In this document: positions 21,843 through 34,800 of the stretch, piece after piece
Layout of the letters: each line of letters begins with the position of its first letter
Numbering within the stretch: position 1 is the first letter of the stretch
Origin: Lytechinus variegatus
Taxonomy: Eukaryota > Echinodermata > Echinoidea > Temnopleuroida > Toxopneustidae
Length of the DNA stretch: 64,000 bases
Reading direction: 5' to 3'
Assembly (NCBI RefSeq): GCF_018143015.1
Contig: NC_054751.1
Coordinates: forward strand, 24,256,425-24,320,424
The notes under the pieces: generated by a model
The model's input: only the letters and a program-made list of their open reading frames with translations
Told to the model about the DNA's origin: nothing
The model's database searches: none
Program-made: the position numbers and the translations under genes

Positions 21843-22940
21843 GTCTCACCTGCGAAGCAGAGTGAGACTATAGGCGCCGCTTTTCCGACGGCGGCGGCGG
21901 CGGCGGCGGCGGCGTCAACATCAAATCTTAACCTGAGGTTAAGTTTTTGAAATGACATCATAACTTAGAAAGTATATGGACCTAGTTCATGAAACTTGGC
22001 CATAAGGTTAATCAAGTATTACTGAACATCCTATGAAAGTTTCATGTCACATGACCAAGGTCAAAGGTCATTTAGGGTCAATGAACTTAGACCATGTTGG
22101 AGGAATCAACATTGAAATCTTAACCTGAGGTTAAGTTTTTGAAATGTCATCATAACTTAGAAAATATATGGACCTAGTTCATGAAACTTGGACATAAGGT
22201 TAATCAAGTATCACTGAACATCCTGCATGAGTTTCACGTCACATGACCAAGGTCAAAGGTCATTTAGGGTCAATGAACTTTGGCCGAATTGGGGATATCT
22301 GTTGAATTCCCATCATAACTTTGAAAGTTTATGGATCTGATTCATGAAACTTGGACATAATAGTAATCAAGCATCACTGAATATTTTGTGCAAGTTTCAG
22401 GCCTAATGATTAAGGTCAAAGGTCATTTAGGGTCAATGAACTTTGGCCGAATCGGGGGTATCTGTTGAATTACCATCATAACTTTGAAAGTTTATTAGTT
22501 TAGTTCATTAAACTTGGACATATGAGTAATCAAATATCATTGAACATCCTGTGCGCGTTTCAGGTCACATGACCAAGGTCAAAGGTCAATGAACTTTGGC
22601 CGAATTGGGTGTATCAGTTGAATTACCATCAAAACTTTGAAAGTTTATGGATCTGATTCATGAAACTTGTACATAAGAGTAATCAAGTATCACTGAACAT
22701 CCTGTGCGAGTTTCAGGTCACATGATCAAGGTCAAAGGTCATGTAAGGTCAATGAACTTTGGCCATGTTGGGGTTTTTTGTTGAATAACCATCATATCTC
22801 TAAGTTTATTGGTCTAGTTCATAAAAAGTGGACATAAGAGTAACCATGTATCACTGAACATCTTGTGCGAGTTAGAGTAGTATTCAAAGTCAGCACTGCT
22901 GCTATATTGAACCGCGTGATGCAGGTGAGACGGCCAGAGG
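21843..22940 (+). mobile_element. DR1-repeat element, fullest copy
   Basis: GTCTCACCTGC at 21843-21853 is the exact inverse of GCAGGTGAGAC at 22921-22931, so I take these as short terminal inverted repeats. After the left end come CTATAGGCGCCGC and a (GGC)n run. Then come five tandem units of about 150-190 bp, each with 'gtcacatgaccaaggtcaaaggtcat..agggtcaatgaactt' and 'catcataactt..aaagttta'. A unique 3' end follows (CACTGCTGCTATATTG). Perfect AGGTCAAAGGTCA sites are at 22058, 22250, 22413, 22576 and 22729. There is no coding capacity. Other copies are at 15655-15910 and 54640-55412. Confidence 0.78.
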
Positions 22941-23158
22941 CATTCCACTTGTTTTCTTTTATTATTTCTTTCAATTCATCTCTTTTTGCGTTGCTTGTTG
23001 ATCTATGCATGTTTTTTTGTTTATGTTTTGAATCTTGTTCCATCGTTGCTGTTTGGGTGTTTAGGTGTATGGTTTGTGGTTTCCTGTCTTTTAGCATGTT
23101 TAGTTGTGTTTTTTAAAACTTAATTTTATTCATCCAGTACAAGGTAGAACAAAACATC

Positions 23159-23370
23159 CACTCTAAAAACAAATTAGTAAAACTGACTACTTAACATGGT
23201 AAGCTGGGTGCAACTGATACTCCAGTCATATTTGACTATTTTCTAGTCATTTCCTAGAACAGAGTTATGTCTGACTCAAAAATACATGTATGTCAGAAAT
23301 GTGACTAGACATATCATTGCACCCAGCTGACTACTGGTCTGGTCAATTTGACTGATTTGTTTGAAGGGTG
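23159..23370. mobile_element. MITE with CACTCTAAAAAC-type end
   Basis: The left end CACTCTAAAAACAAATTAGT is approximately inverted at the right (TGATTTGTTTGAAGGGTG). An inner pair GCTGGGTGCAA / TTGCACCCAGC is also inverted. The left terminus resembles the CACTCTAAAAAC start of the MITE at 24809. Confidence 0.6.
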
Positions 23371-23399
23371 TTAGTTCTAAATCAGTTTGATTTGAAATA

Positions 23400-24120
23400 A
23401 AGATAATTACTATTAACGATGTTTTCTTATGTATGTCGGCGCTATTCTTGTAGATATTTCTTTTTGATCAAGTCAAATGAATTTAAAACAATTTGTATGC
23501 AAGTGTTACTCGAAAAATTATGATATTGTATTGATGTGTTCAATTAATCTAATAAATAACAACTTACAAAAAACATCTGATGAGTGCATGTCGAAATGGG
23601 CAAGTGTGCCCCTGATTATTATAATGCTGTTTTTCGGATGGGTTTGCTCATTTTTTTATATCTTATTTTCTTCCTCTTTCAAATCAATCAATTTACAGTC
23701 ACAATTCATATAAATTAAGATTCTGTACATGTATACGATGCAAATATCAATATCGATGAGATTGCACATATTTTTAGAATTACTACAAATGAAGTTAACT
23801 GCCCAATTTCTCTTCCATAACAATGTTAAAGCAGAGGGGGAAAACATATCAATCGACAAATTAAAAAGAACAGAGTTTGTAAAAGATGAATTTTTCCCTG
23901 AATAAAATAGAAATAATCTCTTTTGCACATTATCAATTGTACAAGAAAAACGGACAAAAGATTGTTTTAAAGCTTATTAGCCTAAAAACGTCCCTACACA
24001 CTCACTCAAATTTGCCCGAGATTGAGAATAGCGCCATCTCAATTGGGACGGCCAACTCTTAGTTTGATATGTGTTTATATTTCCATTTGCAGACCGATAT
24101 GATCATAAAAGGTCGATTCG
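23400..24120. other. No gene seen
   Basis: A+T-rich; short open frames on both strands lack splice context. Confidence 0.45.
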
Positions 24121-24141
24121 TTTTCTCTCTCTCTCTCTCTT
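24120..24141. repeat. (CT)n microsatellite
   Basis: Short CTCTCTCT run; a second C/T tract lies at 24478-24530. Confidence 0.8.
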
Positions 24142-24808
24142 AAAATCGTGTTTACCATTTACTCAAAATATTAAAAACCGGCAGATCGAAAAACGATTTC
24201 CGCCTTTTTCTCATTGACTTGAATATACTACATATCAATATTTGTTAGTAATAATATGTCATTTTACAATAATGTATTTTGTTCCCAAACCTAACAAGAA
24301 AATTGCTCTTATTGGTTGTAGATTCTGGTATGAAAAATATAAGGCCTAGTAAGCCTACATGATTTCGATATCAGAAAAAATCAATGGGAAAGGGCGATGA
24401 TTAATGACGCCCCCAATCAACTGATTATCTAATCGAGGAAAAATTGTTCGTTTATATCGTTTTCGTGAACCCTCTAATCCCTTCTCTCTCCACCACTCTC
24501 CCCTCTCTCTCTTTCTCTCTCTCCACCCCCCCGCAACATCGATCATAGTTGGGGCTACTTATTTTTAGTAACCCTTTGAAAAGTTATAATAATTGATGTG
24601 AGTTAATTGTCCTTGTTGCCGAGGTTGAAACATTATTATCATTTTTTGGTTTAGTGTTTTCTTTCCTCGTCAAGTCAATGATGTGTATGCCTATTCAGTA
24701 TACGGCTCGCTTGCTCCCGATGGAGAGGCGGTGTGGTAACTCCGTGAAAAGCTGTGCAATATTCGGTTAGTTTTCGTTCCCACAACACATGGAGGATTCA
24801 AGAACATA

Positions 24809-25047
24809 CACTCTAAAAACTGTGGTGTTAAAACTGACACCAATTGGTGTTAATAGAGGACCACACCCTGAGGTGTTAAAATTACACCCTAGAGATTAAA
24901 CATAACACAAAAGAGTGTAAATGTAACAACAAAAGGTGTTGTAATAACACCTATAGGTGTAAAACTAACACCACCAATTTAACACCGGTGCAAAATGACT
25001 GGTGTGGTCTTCTATGTACACCGGTTAACACCACAGTTTTTGCTGTG
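24809..25047. mobile_element. TA-flanked GGTGTTA-rich MITE, copy 2
   Basis: Left end CACTCTAAAAACTGTGGTGT; right end AACACCACAGTTTTTGCTGT then G. TA flanks at 24807-24808 and 25048-25049. It is about 90% like copy 1 at 19063-19301 by eye and the same length (239 bp). Confidence 0.8.
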
Positions 25048-25255
25048 TAGTAAATGACAATGAACTGCTGCTCGGCGGTCTTTGTCAAAGATTGTGAAAC
25101 CGGAACAGCAGTTTCGTCCCAAGTTTCAGAGCTAAAGAAAAATGGCAAATATGTCGTCTCTCCAGAGTCTAGGATGCCACTGCTGTTTTGATCCACCAAG
25201 TTTCGACAAAGACATCTTGGTTGTTCATTGTCATGAATGACAATTGACAATACAT

Positions 25256-25552
25256 TTTGTATGTTCTTGCAAGCGTCATGCGTCGTAGAAGCGAAAACTC
25301 CTTACAAGCTCAATATGATGGAAACCATTGAATTCCCCAACAAAAAGAGTGATTACCTTTTAAAATCCTCCACCAAGGTTAGTGACGAAGCATTGCTTGT
25401 CCAAGATCTTTATTCTGAGTCGATATCCCACCTAATTGAGACAGTTTTCTTTTCTTATCATTTTGCGAATGGGAATACACCGACCGTGATAGGTTTAATA
25501 GTGGAATGCCAAGACAAAGTAATTACATCATATCCGAGAGCCTCTAACACCC
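25256..25552 (+). other. Unexplained open stretch, doubtful coding
   Basis: About 100 codons stay open from near the end of the MITE copy at 24809 to a C tract at 25550. It gives a low-repeat amino-acid mixture (for example TIEFPNKKSDYLLKSS). It lacks a start with good context, a splice donor and a recognisable family. Part of its 5' flank resembles 29240-29330, where the frame is not kept. Chance is the likeliest reading. Confidence 0.15.
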
Positions 25553-25948
25553 CCCCCCCCCCCCCCCGTCGCCACCATCCGTTAGTTCCACGTTCACCAT
25601 TTTTTTTTTTGGTTGGGGGGGTGGGAATGGTAGCTGTGAGTTGTCAAAAATACTATTTAATTATCAATATTATTAATACAAAATTCAATTACTAATCGTC
25701 AATAGAATTCCCCCATTGTAAAGTTTATCCCCGCACTCACTCTCCCTCTCTCTCTCCTGCCTTTCTTGTCACCTGTTGGCTTGATTTTTTTTATTCTGTG
25801 AATTCGAATTACAAAACCTGATTTTTTTTTTGGGGGGGGGGTTCAATCTAATTTCACTTCAAAGACTAAGAAAGTTTCCGTCTGTTAACACTTCAACTTA
25901 TTCACTTCAATTAAGGTATCCCACTGGGTGGGTGGATTGACCTCTTTT

Positions 25949-25954
25949 TATATA
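25949..25954 (+). promoter_or_regulatory. Possible TATA box of the IGFBP-Kazal-Ig gene
   Basis: TATATA inside TTTTTATATACCG, 287 nt upstream of the ATG at 26241. It is the only strong TATA-like match close upstream. The transcription start is not known. Confidence 0.35.
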
Positions 25955-26240
25955 CCGTGTTGTTAACTCAGCACTCCCATCGAGTTAAGTCTCCTCTCTC
26001 GCTTTCTCGCTCGGATCATTCCATGTCGTTTCAATCAGCGAGGCAGTATGCATGGGTAGAACATAGATTGTTTACCAATGAAACGAACGTGTCAGCTCTC
26101 TTCGTCCTACGTGAAAGTTTGCAAGTTCCTTCAAAAGTTGGATGCGACACGAACTGACAAAGTCAGCGGATCGAAACTCTCGTAAAAACTGCCACTTGTG
26201 GTGGGATTCCTCGTTACTGTTGCCGGGAATTTAAACGAAA

Positions 26241-26685
26241 ATGAGGGTTCTGTTGTTTGCTATCTGCTCAGGAGTGTTACTGGGTATGGTGGTAAACGCT
26301 CAAAGGGTTCTAGAGTGTCCCGATTGTGAGCGTACAGCATGCGAGAAGGTATCCGAAGAAATATGTCCCGCTGGAGTCCTCCTTGACGAATGCGGCTGCT
26401 GTTCTGTCTGCGGGAGAACACTCGATCAAAACTGTGGCGGGAAATTTTGGAATCTCGGTCGTTGTGGTCGGGATTACTACTGCTCGGGACCACACCCCGA
26501 TAAAGCAATCAATATCAGGAAAGGAGAGGTGGGATTCTGCAAATGTCGGGAGAGTAAACGTGTTTGCGGGAATGACGGGAATGTATATGAGAACGTCTGT
26601 TCAATGAATGAGACGAGTCATGAACAGAGAAAACACGGAGGAAATAAAATTGAGGTTTCGAGGGATAGGAAGATTTGCAGAAGTG
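26241..26685 (+). CDS. IGFBP-Kazal-Ig gene exon 1 (signal peptide, IGFBP and Kazal domains)
   Basis: It ends AGAAGTG before the donor GTGAGG, in phase 1. Beyond the donor the open frame runs on into Ile/Val-rich intron sequence, which is not part of the protein. Long antisense frames over this exon are shadows. Confidence 0.88.
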
Positions 26686-29600
26686 GTGAGGTTAAATTCT
26701 ATATAATCTATAATATTATCATTATCATTGCTATTGTTATCATTGTTGTTGTTGTTTTTAACATTCCATTTTTATCAAATGCATAGAAGCGTGAAAATTT
26801 AAGCAACAATATTGAAAGATTATCGCATCTATATACCATTGAAAACATTGAAAGGCGCGAGACCTTGATAGATCAATTCCTTTGTTGAAGCAGTTGACTT
26901 AGTTTGGTGTTGAATAAAAGAATACAAGGTTGTTTTGATTGTTGATGTGTACTTAACATGGCGTCAAAGTACATGCATCTTCACTACATAGTCCATTGTA
27001 AAGCGTGTTTTTGTTTCCTTCTATGCTTTGGTATTGGTTACTATAAAACTTGTCAATTTTCAAAGGTTGAATTCAGTGTAAGATACAATGATACGATCGT
27101 GCGATCTTAAACTAGATTTTGGGTAATATTTTTAAATAAAGTGTCTAAATCAAGAACAATCGGGTCACCGATAAATTGTAATGATTTTATACAGAAATTC
27201 CCAAGGATGGAATTGTAGGATCTATACTGTTCAACCCTATCAGGAAAAAAAGAAGACATTATTAATGAAAGATGGAAAACATGACAAAACAACTGTTTGG
27301 GGTACCCTAAGACCGGGCCCTGAGATCTAGGGACTTCTTGGGGTTCATTAACGAGCATGCACGGTGTTCACCTTGTAATGGTAGAGTTTCTGAGTAATAG
27401 GGGCTGATCAAACAATAATCAGTCCAATACTAATCATGATAAAGTAGCTTAAGACGGCACGAACCGATATGGTATTATGATTTTATTTGGAATACTTAAT
27501 TTAAACTGAAAATGTGTTTAATTTCCAATGTTTATCGCCTAGAAGACGAACATTTCTGTTGCTCAAATTTTAAAAATATATCTTTAATTTCGTTTTTATC
27601 TTGTAAAATTATTCACTCATCGCGAGTTGCTATCAGACATCAATATAATTACATTCGAATCTAATAATGAAATCGGCACCCATCACGTGATCAGATGTCG
27701 GGATGTTTTCTTCGCACTGATGTAATATTTGAAATCAAAACACACATGGGTCTAACTGTACGTCCTTCGACAATACATAATTGAGTTACACACGATATGC
27801 CGCCTGTCAGATCGCGATGGGGTGTATGTGTGTGGGTTGTGTGTGTGTGTGTGTGTGTGTGTATTGGCCCACTGTGGGGGGGGTGCCACTTTTATACCAT
27901 CATTGATGGATGAAACTCCATATTCTCGGCACTTTACCCCCTCCCTCTTCACAATATGTTGATTCAATACAACTTGATTTTAAAATTTGACTGTACATGT
28001 GAACAGTCACTGTATTTCATTTTTGCAAATATCGAAGTGCTTTATCACTGGCCCAACCATATCGTTGGCTCGAACAAGACAGAAGAATTCCCACAAACCT
28101 CCGTTGGTGCGTCAAGCTGGGAGGTGTAATTTTTGTTCTGGCTTTGCACTGCGGGCTCAGGCAGGGGTATATAGGCCTTATATTTTTTTCGAAGTAAGAA
28201 ATATACATACAGACATCTGGAGTATGCTAGGAATCGGAAGAACCCCTCTTCCCCTCTCCTCTTGTCACTATATTCCCATAAGCCCCTCTCCTTCTCCAAC
28301 CTTAAAATTAATTTGTTTTGGGCGATTTATTTTCTGGCATCATGATGTAGTTCATCGTAACATGATTTAATTTAGACAAATTTCGATAAGATAATCGAAC
28401 AAAGATAGCACTGAATGTTTCATCAAAATCGGATGTAAACTATTGAGAGAGTTATAATATTGAGAAGTTTAACTTAATTTTACAAAAAAATAAGTGTCAT
28501 TGCCACTGGTCAGTGGTTCAGTAAGGGAACTGATGACGTTAGCCACTCCTTAATTATTTTTTTTTAATTGTTTATTATGAAATATGATTTTTACTCTTTT
28601 TTTTAACCTGATTTACGTAAATTGCCAGTACTCGCGAAGAGCCCCCCTTTGGTTGAATCTTAAAATTAATAGAAATTGTGAAATAACGACAAAATAAGCT
28701 TTCTCATATAATCCTTTTTTACATATTTGTCTCTTGTTTGGGAAAATAAGCGAAATGCAATAGTTTCACAAGTTTCTTATTTTTATTTTTTTTACATCTG
28801 ATTCAAATCAGGTTTTTTTTTAAACACGGTGGACTTGGCCTTGTCCCTCTATAGCTTCTTGCATCCATGATTATGTCTTCCATATTTATCAAACGCCAAG
28901 TCATGGCGATATACCATCTTATATTCCTCAACAAGCCAGCCTTGCCCTCAATATTTTGAAGACAATCAAATTATCATGTCATGTTGATCTGAAGTCAAGA
29001 TCAATTCTTAGACCCACACACGATCCCCTCGACGACGGGAGACAGGTGATCGCATTCCATTCCTTTGACTAAATACATATTTTTACCTTTTATTACGGAC
29101 CCGTTCTCACTTGACAAAAGGACAAGACAATCTCTAGGGAGTAATTTTAACACCTCAGTGTGTGGTCCTCTATAGACACCAACTGCATGGTGTCAGTTGG
29201 GGTCTCCACCAAACACCACAGTTTTGAGTGTCACGGGCGAAACTGCTGTTTTGATTCACCGATTTTTGATGAAGACTGCTTTGTCATGAAGGGTTTTTGA
29301 CGATAGATTCTCTATGTTCCAGAAAACGTCTGTGTCGTATACGCAAATGGTGGGCGTGTACTTACAGATCAAAGAACAAGAATATGTTGCCGAGTTGAAT
29401 TTATTACAAGATTGTGAAATGATTTATCTAAATAGCATTTGAATAATTATGTAGGGGCTAACAACCAGAAATGGGCGAAGACTGTGATGTTTATTTCACT
29501 TATAAACATGATATGAAATGAAATGATATCATTTACAAGGTTGTTATATATAAATTTCCTCTACTTTGTTTAGCTATACACATTTTTGGAGTTATTACTT

Positions 29601-31678
29601 GTTTCTCAATGAATTTTTAACAGCAAAAAAAATATATTTCCAAAGAATCACTCCTCAAAATTGGAAAATCTAATTGTTCAAACGTGTATATCAGCTTCTT
29701 ATGACAAAAGTTTACAACAAGGGTACCTTTTTCCTAGCCATTATTCCCGTCACAAAAGAGTTTTATATGCGAACACAATGTTCAAGCAAAAAAATATACT
29801 CACACATGAAATATGTTACTTAAAGGACAAGTCCACTCCAACAAAAACTTGATTTGAATAAAAAGAGAAAAATTCAACAAGCATAACACTGAAAATTTCA
29901 TCAAAATCGGATGTAAAATAAGAAAGTTATGACATTTCAAAGTTTCGCTTATTTTCAACAAAATAGTTATATGAACGAGCCAGTTACATCCAAATGAGAG
30001 AGTTGATGATGTCACTCACTCACTATGTCTTTTGTTTTTTATTGTTTGAAATATACAATATTTCAGTTTTTACGAATTTGACGATTAGGACCTCCTTGCC
30101 TGAAGCACAAAATGTTAAAATAATGGAATTCCACGTGTTCAGGGAGGAATGAAACTTCATTTCACATGACAATGACGAGAAAATCAAAATATTTCACATT
30201 TCAAACAATAAAAAACAAAACAAATAGTGAGTGAATGACATCATCGACTCTCTCATTTGGATGTAGCTGGCTCGTTCATATAACTGTTTTTGTGAGATGA
30301 AGCGAAACTTTGAAATGTCATAACTTTCTTATTTTACATCCGATTTTGATGAAATCTTCAGCATTGTGCTTGTCTGATTTTTCTCTATTGATTCAAATCA
30401 ACATTTTTCTGAGGTGGACTTGACCTTTAATGATTTTTTCACATTTTCAGCGTAATTGATTATGTTGCTCTGAGACATGTGAATATAAACCATACATGAC
30501 ATAGGCATGATAGGTAAACTGCTAATTCGTCTATTGCCAACTCGTCCGCTCATCACACGGTCTACCCCCTAGTCTATTGCCATTCCATCCATCAATATTT
30601 CATCTAACAGCCATTTGGTCCAATGACCATTTGGTCTAATAACCATTTCACAAGCAAAAAAAAAGGTCTTCGAGGAGCGGACCAGGGATCAGTTGTGACT
30701 CGTCAGGGGGGGGGGGCAGTCTGCCCCCTCTGCCCCCCCCCCGTAGGTACGCTAGTGCCTATACCTAAAGAATCGTAAAGTTTTTTTTCCTATGATCTAC
30801 TCTTCAATCTGAAATGATTGATTAAATTCCCTTTTTTTCTTCTATCATCTCTAGCCTATATCATAGCAGTGGTTTGTATTGACATTATCATCCACTTTTT
30901 CGTTAAAAAGAAAATTGCCTACTATGTAAACCGATATGACGTATTTTCTGTATTTTTTGTTTTGTCGGATTTTTAAATAAATCATCTTGAAGTTGAATAT
31001 CACGCGAGGGTGCAGAAACAATATTGTTTTATAGTCCGCAATCTATGCTATTTGTCATCTGCACAACCATGCTGCCTATACACTTCTATTATTGTAATAA
31101 TAAATCATTTAGGATTTATTTTTCATGCTCTTACCTATGACCTTGTGAGAATCGTCATTTTTTTCGACAGGTCTGTGCACTTTTCGCCATCTATGTTATT
31201 TCAAAATGAACTCATTTTCTTTGTGTAAACGAACACAACGAAAATTCTCTCACGTTGATTTCGACAGGTGCACGACACTCAAACAAATCAACGTTGCCAT
31301 GGTAAACGATGGTCCGAAGTAACTGGGAAAGTAATTGAAACAAATGTTTGCATCCTCTGCACCAGTCATCCTCGTCTTTCTGATGTTCCTAAAAGAATTC
31401 GTTTTAAACAGCCTACCGTATTATTTCTAGGGGTTGAAGTTGTATTAATTTCTATTGCGTGGATGGGGGTATTACATAAAAATAATTTGTAGCACTTTTC
31501 TGAATGATCTCATATACTGAACCGCCTGTAATTATATCAGGGGCGGATCCAGGATTTTTCAAGGTGAGGCATTTTTTCCCGATGAAAATTTGACATTTTA
31601 AAGGGGGGCACATTTGGGTAAAACCAGCATATTTACATTAAGTTAAAAAAAAATTGATTACTACTACTACTACTACTT

Positions 31679-31758
<80 letters not shown>

Positions 31759-31847
31759 GCTACTACTACTACGACGACGACTACTACTACTACTACGACG
31801 ACGACTACTACTACTACTACTACTACTACCACTTCTACTACTACTAT

Positions 31848-31886
<39 letters not shown>

Positions 31887-34800
31887 TACTGCTACTACTA
31901 TATCACCACTACTACTACTACCACTACTATTACTACTACTACCACCACTACTATTATTACTACTACTACTTCTACTTCTACCACTACTACTACCAAAGTT
32001 ACTTCTCCCTTTTTCTTCTTTAATTTATTCTTATTCTACTAGGATGATAATGATGATGATGGCATTGATAATAGTGATTATGATGATGATAATACTGATA
32101 ATAAACTTGATATTGATGATATTTATAATAATGATGGTTGCGAATAGTTACTGAATAATTCGATGTAATGAGTAAACATTTACTATAAGCATGATAAGTA
32201 CTGAAATTGTTGAGTGCATGGTCAATAATATTAAAATATATAATGACATATGGAAATATCAATGTGTCATTTATTGTATAGTGTGGGCACATTTCATTTT
32301 GATGTGCCTTATATAAATTGGAAACCATTCGATATCTAGTGAACTTTTAAAATTCAGACAGTCATGAGCAAAAGCTGTATAGCTTGTTTGTTGCTATGGT
32401 AACCCCTACTCAATAGTTAGATTTAATATACTACAAACAGCTCCACGGCTCGCCGAAAAAAAATTTGGACACGATTTGATTTCGTCTGTGGTTTGTTTAA
32501 AATAAGAAGAAAAAAGATTATACAAAACATCATGAGCAGGGGGGGGAAATCTGCTCCAAATTGGTTGGACTAGTTGAATATATGAATTGAATTACATGGA
32601 CCATAGATTGTTAACATCCTATAAGGATGAGTGTATTTATTCATCTTTCAAAATGCTCAAACTATTTTTAAAAAATGCACCCCTACTTTGTATGTTTTTT
32701 TTGGTCGTGTGTTCGCTGTTCACTTATAAGGAATTTTGTAGTAAATACGCCTTATATGGAGTTTCTTAGATCGAAATTCGATACCAAAATCGTGTTAAGT
32801 AAGGGAAAAATTACAATTTAGACTAGAGATATCAATAAAACCGATTTCAAATGTGATATTAGAATAATTATAATCAATCTAATATTTGGTTATAGCCTGT
32901 CGCATCGTGCCATTTATAGAGTTTGTATTTCATCATTATTGTGCATTCGATATGTTTAGTCGTCATATCATCACTTCCATTCTGCAAATGATATTTCTCT
33001 CACTTAATGACAATTGAAGAGAATATGTTGCTGTCCCAGATTCTGTAAGATTTTAAACATGTTAGAGAGAGGATATTGGTAAAAGGAGTGTTTTCCGTCG
33101 TTTAATGTCTCTGGATTCTATCCAACAGACCATCTTTGTTTCCTCTGATTTCCTTTCAGCATGTTAAGCCTGATTGCCCTGTGAAGTTTTACTTAAATGT
33201 TGGTGTCAGTTGATTCACTGTAGATTTGTGAGTTTAGGATCCCCCTTGTTTGAATTAGCACGGTTTCAGTACATAAATTGTTTTATATTTAATTACTTGA
33301 CTTTAAATATCCATTTCTTCCGTATGACGATTGAGCAATCAAAATAATATTTGCCTCGATGCATCGATGTAGATCCTAGTTACGTAGTTACCACTGCCAC
33401 GATTTGCGATATTATAACAAACAACAAGTTTGTTATAATATCGATGATTCCTTATTTTTTGTAAGATATTTTGAGATCAATAGCTTTAAAATATAAGTGT
33501 CTATGTGAACACACATTTGAAGGTCAAGTCAAAACCAAGAGTGAGTTGATGAAAAGATGCATGTCAAATAAACTTTTAAAAACTTCGCTGAAATTAACAA
33601 ATGTTGTTAAATTAAATTTGAAATAGTTCATTGCTAAAACATAAAATATCATTGACATGTAAAAATACTTTTATATTTCCATGATCATATTGATGTAAAT
33701 GAACACGAAGTTCTTTTTTTTAAAGGTTTTATAATTAGAAGTTTTGGATAATGGAGGTGTTACATCTTCGGGGTAGATTCAACCTATGCATTACCAGATA
33801 AATAGCGAAATATTAAGTATTTCGCATAATCATGATAATGATGATAGGGGGGTGTTGAGGAAGATGACCTAAAGTTGACTCCATAACTGAATAATAGAGG
33901 GGTATAGAGTTACATGACCCATATGCCTCTCTTTCTTATCTTTTGTGCTTTTTTCTTCCTCTTCCTCTTTCCTTTTTATAAGGATAAGTTTTTTAAATTT
34001 TGAAAAATAAAATGTTGAGGAGGCCCTACCCTTTCCCATTCATCGACTCCCTTTAAAACCCTCCAAAATGCCCAAACTTATGTTCACTCTTTAGCTCAGC
34101 AGATCAACGTTACGGTATTCCCATCGAATATTTGCTCTCATTTTTCATTCAAAGTCAATGTCATCCTTCTCTTTCATCGTTGAATCTCTGTGAGCCTACG
34201 AGACCGTGACGCTACAATCACAGCAGGGAAGCCAACTCGAAAACGATCGGTGGTATGTTAGTCGATCTACAATCGGTTTATCCGGTGTGACTGTACAATA
34301 AAACTGACCAGGGTCCCGTTTTATAAAGGCTTGTAATAATAACAAATGCAAGATTTGTATAACAAATTTACTGTCAGCCAATCAGAGTGAAGAATTTCAG
34401 TGGCTTATAACTGTTAATGTAAATTTGTCATTGTAACAAGTTTTATGAAACGGACCCCAGGCCTGAAACCGATGCTATAACACTGGGCTACAGTAGCATC
34501 AACGAAACCGACTCCTAAGTCAAACCCACCGATCGTAAGTCATGCGTAGTGGAGGTGCCGCGGCCGAGTGGTCTATAAGGCGCCTGTCTATACATAGAAA
34601 GTCCGGGGTTCGATCCCCGGCCGCGGCACCTATGCCCGTGAGCAAGCCATTTAATGTATATGCTCTTTTATCCTGCTTTCAAATAAAAAGAAATGCCATA
34701 TGCATTATTGGTAACTTGGTGTGCACATTATATGTTATTCACACTCGATATAGAATCAGTTTATCCGGTGTTACTGTAAGAAACCACAATGACATTGAAA

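Noticed and set aside
21731..21961. Alanine-run protein over the (GGC)n stretch
   Set aside because: It is an artefact of the GGC run inside the DR1-repeat element.
31638..32154. Poly-Thr and poly-Val proteins
   Set aside because: They are pure products of the (ACT)n microsatellite.
34555..34629. A functional tRNA gene
   Set aside because: The acceptor arm pairs perfectly and boxes A and B are good, but no 5-bp anticodon stem with a 7-base loop forms, and SINE-like sequence follows directly.
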